In this document: positions 30,870 through 37,037 of the stretch, piece by piece
Layout: the number at the start of each line of letters is the position of its first letter
How positions within the stretch are numbered: the first letter of the stretch is position 1
IMG/VR virus record: IMGVR_UViG_3300020405_000008
Coordinates: 1 to 37,037 of that record
Source of the DNA: a virus
Length of the DNA: 37,037 bases
Strand: one strand, 5' to 3'
Notes under the pieces: model-generated
The model's database searches: none
What the model saw: only the letters and a program-made list of their open reading frames with translations
What the model was told of the DNA's origin: nothing
Position numbers and translations under genes: made by a program

Positions 30870-30965
30870 GGGAGAACCTTTGTTCTCCCTATATATGTAT
30901 ATATAAGTCTGTATGACCATACGCCTACCCAGAAACGCATAGCTCTATGGGAGTACCTATGGTCA
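30870..30965. promoter_or_regulatory. Dyad array between primase-helicase and winged-helix genes
   Basis: GGGAGAAC (30870-30877) and GTTCTCCC (30882-30889) form a tight hairpin. Farther on are GTATG-AC-CATAC (30911-30922) and CATAG-CT-CTATG (30938-30949), two dyads of the same size with centres 27 bases apart. A wider repeat, TGACCATA at 30914-30921 with TATGGTCA at 30958-30965, encloses the second. It may be an operator for the adjacent winged-helix protein or part of a replication origin. Confidence 0.6.
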
Positions 30966-30977
30966 GAAACTAATGTA

Positions 30978-32834
30978 TTAATCCCAATTAATATCATTAA
31001 CAGATCCCTTTTTTTCGTCTAAAAGCTCAAGTTCAAATCCTTTTCTAATTAAAGTTTTGATACTCATATCAGCTTCACTATTGGCTTTTACTAGAGCAGA
31101 CTTGACTACTGCTAACCTGTTAAATGGAATACCTTGTTCAAAACAAATTTGCTCTGTGTTTTCTTCTGAGTCCAGGAACATAACAAAAACTGCCCTATGG
31201 CTATCAGTTAATGCTGTAGCTCCCCTGATTGAGCTTCTGGCAGATAAAACATCATTTGTATTAGACAATGCACTTTTATTGAGATGATGTACCGAGAGTA
31301 CGCTACAACCAAATTTAGCGGACAATGACGCTACATATTGTGCGTAGAGTTGTGCTACTTCATTGTCATTTAATTGTGCAGACACGACAGATTGTACCGG
31401 ATCTATGACTATCAATTTTAAATCTTCAATATCTTCTAAAGAATTAGAAAGCTCTATTGCTTCCGGAGTTATATGCAATCCATTGATAGCATCTTGTTTT
31501 ATCAATGTTAATGGCTTACCCATTTCGCTAGTACACATAACAAAAGTATCGTATTCAGTTTCAAATCTTCTGTTATCTCTATCTAATAACGCTATTCTCC
31601 TTCTAACTTCGTCAGTATCATCTTCGCTAGATAAGATAATACAATTACCCTTATCCATAATTTTATTACCCAGAAAATTACCATGACCTTGATTTATGTC
31701 TAAACAGGCCTTCAAAGTTATACCAGACTTACCTATACCACCTATAGAACATAACAAGGATATTTTAGATAGCTCTAAACTTTGATCTACTAACCACCTT
31801 CTAGGCGGTGGAGTACCTACAAAGTTTTTTATTGAGTATTGTGAAAACTTATAACCTTTGCTGAGGATTTCACTTTTGACTGCATTAGGTCCTTCTTCCT
31901 GGTACAAGTCATTATAATCTCCCACCTTACTAGGTATTCTTATCAAGCAAGAGCTAAGTGAAGCACAAATCTCTTTAGCTTTTGCCTGTCCTATGCCATT
32001 CTGGTCATGGTCAAAGCAGATCAAGAACTCCGCATTACAAAACTTTCTAATGTTCTCAAGAGCTACTAATCCAAAATTTGCAGAAAACACACATATTGTC
32101 GGAAGACCTGTACTCTCATAAACGCTCAGACAGGTGGCGAGTCCTTCCGTGACCGCTATGGTTTTTATATTGGACCAATCGTTCCAACCTATGCCTACTG
32201 TGTATATTCCAGACTTAACCTCAGAAGCAGAAGCAAAACGCTTAGACTCTGTTGTTATATATTGCAGACTTCTTAATTCTTTTTTTGTATTTTGTGTAGA
32301 ATACACCGGACAAAGAAGTGATCCGTTCATCTCTGTCAATCCATAATTATTTTTTAACCCTTTACTTGATAGGTATTCATGCTCATTAACTATTTTAGAA
32401 CTTTCAAAAATTCTCTCACATTCCTTCGCAACTTCATTATTCTTTTTCTCCCTTTCTTTCTTGGCCCTTTGCAGATTTATTTCTATTTCTTTATTTAATT
32501 CTGTTTGCTGTTCCGGAGTAAGCTCTTTTATAGAATTGCTGTAGAACTTCCATTGTTGATTTGTTCTCCAATTACCATATACAGAAATCCAATGTTCATT
32601 ATTTTGATGAAAAAAATACCAACCAGATTTTTCTCCGGTAGAAGTTTTATCATCTCTTGATATAGCTGTAGCTTTTACCGGAACTCTTACAATCCCGCCA
32701 GAAGTATCAATGCTATCCACTAACAATCCGTCAGCGTTCATCTGTTTTATAAGATCAGATATATCTGCTTTTTGTTGTGTAAGTTTTTTTTCTTTTGATT
32801 TTCTCTTTTCAAAGAGCTGTTTGTAATTAGCCAC
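30978..32834 (-). CDS. TOPRIM primase / RecA-fold helicase
   Basis: The protein has 618 residues. Residues about 1-130 form a charged lead region with Trp-rich strands (GWYFFHQNNEHWISVYGNW). A TOPRIM domain follows: Glu230 in AVTEGLATCLSVYE, Asp275 and Asp277 in FDHDQNGIG, and DYND at 306-309. The C-terminal half is a RepA-like AAA ATPase with Walker A SIGGIGKSG (363-371) and Walker B LIVIDP (Asp478). It should unwind the fork and may prime it. No zinc-binding primase domain is visible at the N-terminus. It is the main replication gene here, in a genome without a DNA polymerase. Confidence 0.88.
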   Translation of the reverse strand: MANYKQLFEKRKSKEKKLTQQKADISDLIKQMNADGLLVDSIDTSGGIVRVPVKATAISRDDKTSTGEKSGWYFFHQNNEHWISVYGNWRTNQQWKFYSNSIKELTPEQQTELNKEIEINLQRAKKEREKKNNEVAKECERIFESSKIVNEHEYLSSKGLKNNYGLTEMNGSLLCPVYSTQNTKKELRSLQYITTESKRFASASEVKSGIYTVGIGWNDWSNIKTIAVTEGLATCLSVYESTGLPTICVFSANFGLVALENIRKFCNAEFLICFDHDQNGIGQAKAKEICASLSSCLIRIPSKVGDYNDLYQEEGPNAVKSEILSKGYKFSQYSIKNFVGTPPPRRWLVDQSLELSKISLLCSIGGIGKSGITLKACLDINQGHGNFLGNKIMDKGNCIILSSEDDTDEVRRRIALLDRDNRRFETEYDTFVMCTSEMGKPLTLIKQDAINGLHITPEAIELSNSLEDIEDLKLIVIDPVQSVVSAQLNDNEVAQLYAQYVASLSAKFGCSVLSVHHLNKSALSNTNDVLSARSSIRGATALTDSHRAVFVMFLDSEENTEQICFEQGIPFNRLAVVKSALVKANSEADMSIKTLIRKGFELELLDEKKGSVNDINWD

Positions 32835-33192
32835 TATCTACTCCATTACTTGCTTTTGCTTTCTCGCAATCAAGATAACAGAGAATTAGTGTTCTAAAAA
32901 ACTTTTTTCTTTCTTCTCCTTCCCACTTATGAAGCTCGTATGTTTTGTTTTTTTTTGCTAACTGTTGATACAATGACTTTACTTCCGCTATTGCATAATC
33001 AACACTTTTATAATTTAAGTTAGACTGCCTGGTTATTTCCATTTTGTTTCCCACTCTTGTTTTGATTTCTTCTATATGATGTCCGTTATTACAGACGCCA
33101 TAATACTTATCATCTATTTGCAATAAAATTGCTCCAGAAGGTTTTAAACAACAGGCACATAAAGAAGGCCTGTTGTTTTTTATATCAAACAA
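32827..33192 (-). CDS. Small zinc-binding protein of the replication operon (121 aa)
   Basis: The protein has 121 residues. Near the N-terminus are Cys12, Cys14 and Cys15 (SLCACCLKPSG), then Cys34 and His38/His39 (GVCNNGHHIE), a probable zinc site. The rest is basic and helical (LYQQLAKKNKTYELHKWEG, then KKFFRTLILCYLDCEKAKAS). The stop overlaps the start of the helicase-primase gene by eight bases. A zinc-binding module next to a primase lacking one suggests that this could supply the missing function in trans; this is inference. Confidence 0.6.
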   Translation of the reverse strand: MFDIKNNRPSLCACCLKPSGAILLQIDDKYYGVCNNGHHIEEIKTRVGNKMEITRQSNLNYKSVDYAIAEVKSLYQQLAKKNKTYELHKWEGEERKKFFRTLILCYLDCEKAKASNGVDSG

Positions 33193-33195
33193 GAT

Positions 33196-33801
33196 TTAGA
33201 AAGGGATTTCTTCGTCAAACTCCTCAGTCTTTGTTTCTACAGGAGCAGGAGCTTCTTCTTTTTTCTCAATTTTTTCTTCTTCAAAAGATCCAAGACTAGA
33301 AATATCAATGTGTTTTTCATCTCCGACAACTTTCCAATTTTGTCCCGCAAAATCTTCGTCAAGATCCAATGTAGATTTTTTTTGTCCGTTGCTTTCGTAT
33401 TCTCTTTTTTTCAAAAGACAAGTAGCACTTTTACCCTGCAACACTTGATTAAACTGCTCTATGCTTTCCGGAAAGTCTTCTGGTTTGACACCCATAGCCA
33501 TAAGAATATTTTGCAACTTCATAGTACCACTCAAGGCCGCTTTATGCAGTTTATCTTCTCCAGAATTTTCCTTGTCATAGGCAGTAAAGTATCTTGATTT
33601 AAGAGTCTTATTTTCCCAACCTTCTACATGAAACTCTATATCAGTAGCATCATAGGTTTTACCCGATTTAGATACAAAGTCTGTAATTTCATCTGCTTGA
33701 ACAAAATTAATCAAGTATCTACCTTCTGGATATTCTACAAAATCAGACATAGAAGAATTTTCTTCTTCTGCCTGTTCTATTAAGTTTTTGAAATTAGTCA
33801 T
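33196..33801 (-). CDS. SSB-like protein, DUF669 family
   Basis: The protein has 201 residues. The block GRYLINFVQADEITDFVSKS, then TYDATDIEFHVEGWENK and LQNILMAMGVKPEDFPES match DUF669 proteins, found beside recombination genes in phages. After residue 165 comes an acidic, disordered tail ending EEFDEEIPF, very like the C-terminal tip of SSB (DDDIPF) that recruits partner proteins. Binding of single-stranded DNA and recruitment of the helicase, nuclease and Sak4-like ATPase of this operon would follow. Confidence 0.8.
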   Translation of the reverse strand: MTNFKNLIEQAEEENSSMSDFVEYPEGRYLINFVQADEITDFVSKSGKTYDATDIEFHVEGWENKTLKSRYFTAYDKENSGEDKLHKAALSGTMKLQNILMAMGVKPEDFPESIEQFNQVLQGKSATCLLKKREYESNGQKKSTLDLDEDFAGQNWKVVGDEKHIDISSLGSFEEEKIEKKEEAPAPVETKTEEFDEEIPF

Positions 33802-33818
33802 ATTTACCTCGCTTTTTA

Positions 33819-34034
33819 CTAATGTTCTTCGTTGTTATCAAAAAATTCAGATCTGCCACTTAGAGTTTCAGAAATTTCTGTTTCTAAGTCTTCTATTTCT
33901 AGCAAACATTTCATCAATGCTTTATCTAGTAGATCGCTAGATCCTATTTTTTCTTTGATAATTCCTTTTACTCTGCCGAGTATTTGATCGTAACCTTCAT
34001 AAGAAGGCAGTCTTCTTTTCATTGGCTCAATCAT
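33819..34034 (-). CDS. Small unknown protein (71 aa)
   Basis: The protein has 71 residues beginning MIEPMKRRLPSYEGYDQILG, with a helical core (VKGIIKEKIGSSDLLDKALM) and an acidic end. It overlaps the Sak4-like gene by eight bases and precedes the DUF669 gene by 17. No motif is recognised. It may be an accessory factor to its recombination neighbours. Confidence 0.6.
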   Translation of the reverse strand: MIEPMKRRLPSYEGYDQILGRVKGIIKEKIGSSDLLDKALMKCLLEIEDLETEISETLSGRSEFFDNNEEH

Positions 34035-34812
34035 TTTTATCTCCGGATAGTGCTTTTTTAAGCTCTTGTTCCAATGTTTTCCATACCTTACCCTTTTCTA
34101 CTTGTATTTCTGGCGGTAAGTTATATCTATTTTTAGCAAAATGACTTATACAATCTTCCGTAAAGAAATACCTTTCTTTAGACTGTGTAACTTTAGTTTT
34201 AAGAGATCCTTTGTCGTCTTGTGTTTTAACTTCTCCATATTTGTAGTTATAAAACAAAACCATATCTAAATACTCTTTAACTTTTTCTCCAAAACCGGTC
34301 CTAAGTTTAAGCTCGTATTTTTGATAATCTTTGAGTCCTGGTTTCTCTTTTCGGTCTTCTTTGACATGACATATAAAAACAACACGCATTTTTCTTTTAT
34401 CTCTGATCTGATCTAAAAGGTCAAAAACTTGTGTCAATGTTTCTTTTGCTTTTGAATATCCTGTCCCCCATTCAAAATCAACAATAGACTCTTTGCCGTC
34501 TTTTTCTGCTACATACTTTTCAACAAGAGTTTCTAGCCAATCTAAAGAGTCAATCGCTAAAGTTTTTCTGCTTTTATAATCGTCGTTATCTCTTATTTCT
34601 TCTAAGTATTCTATAAATTCCGGAAAACTTTCAATAGGTTCTGTATTCCAAATGTTTTGATCTGTCTGTGTGATTAGGCCTTCTTCTAATGTAAGTATCA
34701 TTGGATCTGGCATTTCACAAACCATAGTTGTTTTACCTATTGCCGAAGGGCCATATATAGCCATACGCATAGGATTTTTACTAGCTCCTTTTCTAATTGC
34801 TTTAATTGTCAT
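34027..34812 (-). CDS. Sak4-like RecA-fold ATPase (single-strand annealing)
   Basis: The protein has 261 residues. Walker A is GPSAIGKT (21-28). Walker B is LAIDSLDW (85-92). VVFICHVKED corresponds to the sensor strand of this family. The overall layout with KPGLKDYQKYELKLRTGFGE near residue 170 fits the AAA_24 phage ATPases that include the Sak4 recombinases. It would anneal or exchange single DNA strands during replication or recombination. The operon supplies a nuclease and an SSB-like protein to go with it. Confidence 0.8.
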   Translation of the reverse strand: MTIKAIRKGASKNPMRMAIYGPSAIGKTTMVCEMPDPMILTLEEGLITQTDQNIWNTEPIESFPEFIEYLEEIRDNDDYKSRKTLAIDSLDWLETLVEKYVAEKDGKESIVDFEWGTGYSKAKETLTQVFDLLDQIRDKRKMRVVFICHVKEDRKEKPGLKDYQKYELKLRTGFGEKVKEYLDMVLFYNYKYGEVKTQDDKGSLKTKVTQSKERYFFTEDCISHFAKNRYNLPPEIQVEKGKVWKTLEQELKKALSGDKND

Positions 34813-35146
34813 TTTTTTCTCCTTTTTCTAATGTTACTCTTAATAACTCAAATGAATAATTACGCAAAAACTCAAAAGATTGTTTTAACTGTGTAAGTTG
34901 TTCAATCTTTCTTGCTTGTGTAATTTGTTCCGAGTCTTGCTCAAGTTGTGCTAAACCATTTATCGTCCAGGCACAAATCTCAGCTAAAGCTAACTGATTA
35001 CCTTTAACTGTAATTTCTTGTTCAGCATCTACTAGATTGCTTTTGTAGATATTCTTCTTTACTCCGTCTTGCTCGTAAGACAGATAAGGTTTTTCTTCGC
35101 TATCTGTTGTAGATTGCTCTTTTAGTTCGTTGTTTTTTTCGCTCAA
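34802..35146 (-). CDS. Unknown recombination-operon protein (114 aa)
   Basis: I place the start at TTG (35146), with AGGAG four bases upstream, giving MSEKNNELKEQSTTDSEEK. The longer frame has a hydrophobic front end that overlaps the nuclease gene by about 150 bases and looks spurious. The protein is acidic, with beta strands (KPYLSYEQDGVKKNIYKS) then a long helix (LAQLEQDSEQITQARKIEQL). It overlaps the Sak4-like gene by eleven bases. It may be a partner of the nuclease or ATPase. Confidence 0.6.
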   Translation of the reverse strand: MSEKNNELKEQSTTDSEEKPYLSYEQDGVKKNIYKSNLVDAEQEITVKGNQLALAEICAWTINGLAQLEQDSEQITQARKIEQLTQLKQSFEFLRNYSFELLRVTLEKGEKNDN

Positions 35147-35888
35147 TGTACTCCTCACTAAGTAGATACTCTTTATGTGTATCGCAATTAAGTTTATGCG
35201 GACAAAAGACACAATGATCTCCGGCCACAAAAACAGGTTCATCTTCAAAACAAGCGTCTATTTTTGGTTTTAACCAATCAAACGCCCAATTTACCAAGTT
35301 TTCAGAAGAAATCTCTGTAGATCTTATTGGCCCGTCTTTGTGCCACGCTCTAGGTTGCACTATAACCATTTCTACTTTTGTTTTTTCTGAATATTTTGAT
35401 AAAGCCATAAGAGCATAAGCTCTTAGCTGTAAATTATTTTCTACTTCTACCGGATATTTACCATTTTTATAATCAATAATAATTATTTTGTCTTTTTGCA
35501 ATATTAAAATATCTGTTGTTCCCCATAGGTCCGGGTGGATCTCATGTCCGTCTAATCTTTCTTCTATATAAAGTTTTGATTTTTCTTCTTCATTTTTTCT
35601 TTTAACGACATATTCACAATATAAATTAGACGCTTCTATCATTTCTGCATCTACTTTAACTGTATGACCTTCAAATTCTACTTCTCTGCCTAGCCAATAT
35701 TCTTTGAAATCAACACCTTTAAATCTTCCTTGTAATCTCATTTCATTCATTTCGTGTACTACACTACCAATACGAGAAGCGTCGCTACTGCTAGAAGGAT
35801 AACCTTCTGATGCTTTTGGTGATGCAGGGCATTTTGTATATCTATCCAATCCAGACGGAGCAATCTTTGCATGATGTATGACAGGCAT
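35100..35888 (-). CDS. Cas4/RecB-like nuclease, DUF2800 family
   Basis: The protein has 262 residues. The PD-(D/E)XK core is visible: His45 in GSVVHEMNE, Asp126 in LWGTTDILI, Asp139 and Lys141 in IIIIDYKNG, and Gln154 in NLQLRAYAL. Four cysteines (Cys20, Cys226, Cys229, Cys235) have the order seen in Cas4 and AddB, where they bind an iron-sulphur cluster. It should trim DNA ends for the annealing proteins of the operon. It is the second gene of the operon, four bases after the excisionase-like gene. Confidence 0.85.
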   Translation of the reverse strand: MPVIHHAKIAPSGLDRYTKCPASPKASEGYPSSSSDASRIGSVVHEMNEMRLQGRFKGVDFKEYWLGREVEFEGHTVKVDAEMIEASNLYCEYVVKRKNEEEKSKLYIEERLDGHEIHPDLWGTTDILILQKDKIIIIDYKNGKYPVEVENNLQLRAYALMALSKYSEKTKVEMVIVQPRAWHKDGPIRSTEISSENLVNWAFDWLKPKIDACFEDEPVFVAGDHCVFCPHKLNCDTHKEYLLSEEYIERKKQRTKRAIYNR

Positions 35889-35891
35889 TTT

Positions 35892-36083
35892 CTAATAAGT
35901 AATAATTTTTTGACTATCCAAGTAATTCTCAATATCTTGCTCCTCATACTTTACTGCTTTTTGTATCTTGTAATAACTAGGTCCTTCTCCAGAAAAACGC
36001 CAACGATCAAGTGTTCTCACGCTAACACCGATCCTTTCAGCACACTCTTGCCTGGATAAAAATGTCTTCTGATTGCTAGACAC
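35892..36083 (-). CDS. Excisionase-like HTH protein (63 aa)
   Basis: The protein has 63 residues from a GTG; an in-frame stop lies four codons upstream and there is no ATG alternative. Residues about 8-38 hold a MerR/AlpA-type winged HTH (LSRQECAERIGVSVRTLDRW, then RFSGEGPSYYKI). Proteins of this kind act as excisionases or small transcription regulators. It is the first gene of the replication operon and is divergent from the integrase unit, a typical place for Xis. A weak AGGA lies about 14 bases upstream. Confidence 0.75.
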   Translation of the reverse strand: MSSNQKTFLSRQECAERIGVSVRTLDRWRFSGEGPSYYKIQKAVKYEEQDIENYLDSQKIITY

Positions 36084-36149
36084 GACTAGATATTATTCCT
36101 CATAACCATTATGATATACAGATGTTAAGGAATTGCAAACATTAATTGA
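36084..36149. promoter_or_regulatory. Divergent promoter region (lysogeny switch candidate)
   Basis: This 66-base gap lies between the Xis-like gene and the integrase unit. On the minus strand TTGCAA (36138-36133), 16 bases and TATCAT (36116-36111) form a sigma70-like promoter. On the plus strand TGATATACA (36112-36120) resembles an extended -10. The two -10 elements overlap, so polymerase could not use both at once. The plus-strand call has no good -35. Confidence 0.4.
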
Positions 36150-36278
36150 ATGAGAAAGGACGAAGAAATTACTATTGAAAATATTTATAAGGCCCGTTGG
36201 GTATGGTATCACTCCATACTAGCAGGAGAAATTTTCATAACTAATGTCTTATTGATTGCCATTCTCACAAAAATCTAA
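36150..36278 (+). CDS. Small single-pass membrane peptide (42 aa)
   Basis: The frame begins 72 bases from the GTG of the divergent gene and ends in TAATG shared with the next start. The product has MRKDEEITIENIYKARWVWY, then a hydrophobic C-terminal half (EIFITNVLLIAILTKI). One membrane helix with the N-terminus in the cytoplasm is likely. It is the first gene of the integrase unit. Function is unknown. Exclusion or lysogenic-conversion roles would be reasonable guesses. Confidence 0.55.
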   Translation: MRKDEEITIENIYKARWVWYHSILAGEIFITNVLLIAILTKI

Positions 36279-36403
36279 TGTCAAAAGGATCAGATCCTCG
36301 TCCAATGAAAGTTGATAAAAAAACTTTTGAAAAAAATTGGGACAAAATATTTAAAAAAAATGTCAAGAAAACCAAAAACTTTAAAAAAACAAGTAGCAGG
36401 TAA
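36278..36403 (+). CDS. Small conserved phage protein (41 aa), MSKGSDPRP type
   Basis: The frame starts on the stop of the membrane peptide (TAATG). The product starts MSKGSDPRPMKVDKKTFEKN and continues WDKIFKKNVKK. Short proteins beginning in this way (MSxGSxxRP...FxxNWDxIF) are frequent in phages, often just before DUF3310. It overlaps the DUF3310 gene by 44 bases in another frame. The function is unknown. Confidence 0.7.
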   Translation: MSKGSDPRPMKVDKKTFEKNWDKIFKKNVKKTKNFKKTSSR

Positions 36404-36602
36404 TCACTACAAGAAACTAGGCATAGAGCCAATAGAATATATATTGGCTAACAAACTATCTTATTGTTGTGGTAATGCTGTTAAATATATTAGTAGAGAT
36501 AAAGGCAGTAGGATTGATGATCTTAATAAAGCAATACATTACTTAGAAATGGAAATAGAATTAGTGCATAAAAAAGGAGAAAAACATGGAAGAAAAAGAT
36601 AG
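36360..36602 (+). CDS. DUF3310 family protein (80 aa)
   Basis: The protein has 80 residues from MSRKPKTLKKQVAGNHYKKL. The conserved pattern Q-V-x-G-x-H-Y, IEPIEYILANKL, GNAVKYISRDKG and DLNKAIHYLEMEIE is characteristic of DUF3310, common in phages and sometimes labelled nucleotide kinase without proof. I use this ATG because the family begins here; a longer frame adds only a lysine-rich leader that overlaps the MSKGSDPRP gene. Its stop lies inside the integrase start (17-base overlap). Confidence 0.85.
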   Translation: MSRKPKTLKKQVAGNHYKKLGIEPIEYILANKLSYCCGNAVKYISRDKGSRIDDLNKAIHYLEMEIELVHKKGEKHGRKR

Positions 36603-37037
36603 ACATATAGCTGATAAAAAATTTAATAAATTAAAAACTAGATATAGAAACGGATCTAAATACTATTATTTGATCTGGCACAACAAAGGTAAAAAAATCA
36701 AAAGAAAAATAGAAGCTCGTTATCCAGATGAAAGTATTACTGAGATACGCAAGAGAGCTATTAAAATTTATTCTCATTACAAAGATATAGAAGAAGGCCT
36801 AGTAGAAGATCCAAAAGACACGAAACAAATTAAGTATGATGTTTTGTTTTCTGAATACATTGAAGACTGTAAGGCAAGAGATGTAAAAGAAACTACAATA
36901 AAACAATATCAATCTTTGTATCAAAATTATGCACAAAAACATCTTGGATCTATTTGTGTAAATAAGCTAACAAGAAAAGATATTAAAAATGTTTTTGGAT
37001 CTATTTCAAAAAAAACAAAATCACAAGCAAACAAATT
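36586..37037 (+). CDS. int: Tyrosine integrase, N-terminal part; continues at base 1
   Basis: This ATG lies 17 bases before the DUF3310 stop and has AAAGGAG about nine bases upstream. The product starts MEEKDRHIADKKFNKLKTRY; the N-terminal arm with DNA-binding strands (KYYYLIWHNKGKKIKRKIEA) should bind arm-type sites. The core-binding domain starts near residue 83 (YDVLFSEYIEDCKA). The frame runs off the contig and is completed by bases 1-761. The last 103 bases repeat the window start with one base changed. Confidence 0.93.
   Translation, partial: MEEKDRHIADKKFNKLKTRYRNGSKYYYLIWHNKGKKIKRKIEARYPDESITEIRKRAIKIYSHYKDIEEGLVEDPKDTKQIKYDVLFSEYIEDCKARDVKETTIKQYQSLYQNYAQKHLGSICVNKLTRKDIKNVFGSISKKTKSQANK
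36935..37037. repeat. Contig-end overlap, right copy
   Basis: This copy matches bases 1-103 except for A at 36961 against G at 27. Trimming one copy gives a circle of 36,934 bp and restores a single intact integrase gene. Confidence 0.95.

Noticed and set aside
31030-31060. T-loop-like GTTCAAATCC suggesting a tRNA or att fragment
   Set aside because: It lies in the coding end of the primase-helicase, the flanking arms do not pair, and no acceptor or anticodon arm fits.
35147-35248. N-terminal hydrophobic extension of the 114-residue gene
   Set aside because: It reads through the nuclease gene in another frame, lacks a ribosome site, and the TTG with AGGAG gives a typical N-terminus.

Overview
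This window is an essentially complete genome of a small, AT-rich, tailed double-stranded DNA phage with a P22-like, short-tailed (podovirus) gene plan. Its first 103 bases recur as its last 103 with one mismatch, inside the integrase gene. The contig therefore closes into a circle of about 36.93 kb, presumably a circularly permuted genome. The low GC, very dense packing, SU10-type capsid module, GTA-type holin, S74 fibre and tiny lysine-rich proteins resemble phages of streamlined marine bacteria. A SAR11-like or other low-GC alphaproteobacterial host is an inference only. There is no rRNA, tRNA, CRISPR array or insertion sequence.

There are four transcription blocks. (1) A long minus-strand late operon (25399 down to 732) carries small and large terminase, P22-like portal, five very small mostly basic proteins, a lysis cassette (MscS-like mini-protein, 3TM holin, M15 endopeptidase, holin-like membrane protein), scaffold, capsid followed by a hairpin terminator, connector, fibres and tail proteins, a P22 gp10-like tail factor, three probable ejection proteins and a terminal PD-(D/E)XK nuclease. 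(2) A plus-strand early operon (25500-30296) has one recognisable enzyme, a short cytosine-C5 methyltransferase, among sixteen small proteins I cannot assign. It starts from a sigma70-like promoter overlapped by three ATGTCTT repeats spaced exactly 10 bp. (3) A minus-strand replication and recombination operon (36083 down to 30360) encodes an excisionase-like HTH protein, a Cas4/RecB-like nuclease (DUF2800), a Sak4-like ATPase, an SSB-like DUF669 protein, a TOPRIM-helicase and a winged-helix protein. There is no DNA or RNA polymerase, so the phage should use the host enzymes. (4) A short plus-strand unit (36150 through the circle junction to 761) encodes three small proteins and a tyrosine integrase.

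The genome is therefore equipped for lysogeny, but no CI-like repressor is recognisable. The 66-bp gap between the excisionase-like gene and the integrase unit is the likely switch region. Blocks 2 and 3 converge on a strong bidirectional terminator at 30345-30370, and blocks 1 and 4 converge with overlapping coding ends at 732-761.

The most unusual features are non-genic or compositional. The stretch 24.78-28.48 kb (terS plus the first half of the early operon) is packed with GATC and GGCC tetramers. The 3' part of terS carries exact 17- and 19-bp repeats that could be the packaging (pac) site. A 200-bp gap between terS and terL holds three or four inverted repeats. A dyad array lies between the primase-helicase and winged-helix genes.
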